Shown here in pieces: positions 17,474-17,500 of a DNA stretch of 17,500 bases (position 1 is its first letter; every line of letters starts with the position of its first letter). The notes under the pieces are model-generated. The model worked only from the letters and a program-made list of their open reading frames with translations. It was not told where the DNA came from and did no database searches. Position numbers and translations under genes: made by a program. This DNA is from Zelonia costaricensis (taxonomy: Eukaryota > Euglenozoa > Kinetoplastea > Trypanosomatida > Trypanosomatidae), in NCBI GenBank assembly GCA_030849075.1, contig JASAOO010003253.1, positions 1 to 17,500 on the forward strand, read 5' to 3'.

Positions 17474-17500
17474 CTGTCCTCGACAGAGAAGAAGACGAAA
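17474..17500 (-). promoter_or_regulatory. Possible trans-splicing acceptor of gene B
   Basis: On the minus strand the window edge begins TTTCGTCTTCTTCTCTGTC, a strong pyrimidine tract, followed by AG at 17480-17479 and another at 17475-17474. This would leave a leader of only 10-15 bases before the ATG, which is short. The alternative is that this tract is coding, since all twelve complete codons upstream of the ATG are sense codons. Confidence 0.35.

Overview
The window looks like part of a chromosome from a trypanosomatid of the Leishmania group. Four things point there. The two long reading frames are intronless, very GC-rich and both on the minus strand, as expected for one polycistronic unit. 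The sense strand of the spacers is rich in pyrimidine tracts. Each start codon lies shortly downstream of a polypyrimidine tract plus AG, the usual spliced-leader acceptor layout. The spacers are full of (CA)n/(GT)n and G/C homopolymer tracts. The species cannot be fixed from the sequence alone. No prokaryotic, viral or transposon gene was recognised.

Transcription would run right to left. Positions 17463-13234 (minus) hold gene B, a 1409-codon frame encoding a very large, mostly disordered Ser/Ala/Pro-rich protein. Its frame stays open to the right edge, so its true N-terminus may lie outside the window. Immediately 3' of its TAG stop, 13233-12393 still reads like protein: first in the same frame, then after two apparent -1 shifts in two other frames, ending at a TGA. 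This appears to be a lost or mis-sequenced C-terminal extension of about 280 residues.

Positions 12392-6620 are a long spacer of about 5.8 kb made of microsatellites, homopolymers and a few more complex islands. By position it should hold the 3' UTR of gene B and the 5' leader of gene A. A minus-strand island near 9.8-10.2 kb has fragmentary coding character. Positions 6619-1805 hold gene A, an intact 1604-codon frame for a second giant low-complexity protein. Positions 1804-1 are the 3' flank of gene A, mostly low complexity, with one 23-codon minus-strand ORF of very coding-like codon use at 618-689.

Neither protein has an enzymatic domain, membrane segment or signal peptide that I can recognise. 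Both carry many basophilic-kinase-type sites (R-R-x-S and variants), many SP/TP sites and short polyglutamine tracts. A scaffold or regulatory phosphoprotein role is plausible but is inference. The strongest lead is the interrupted C-terminus of gene B. Second are the short islands of coding-like sequence inside the supposed UTRs.
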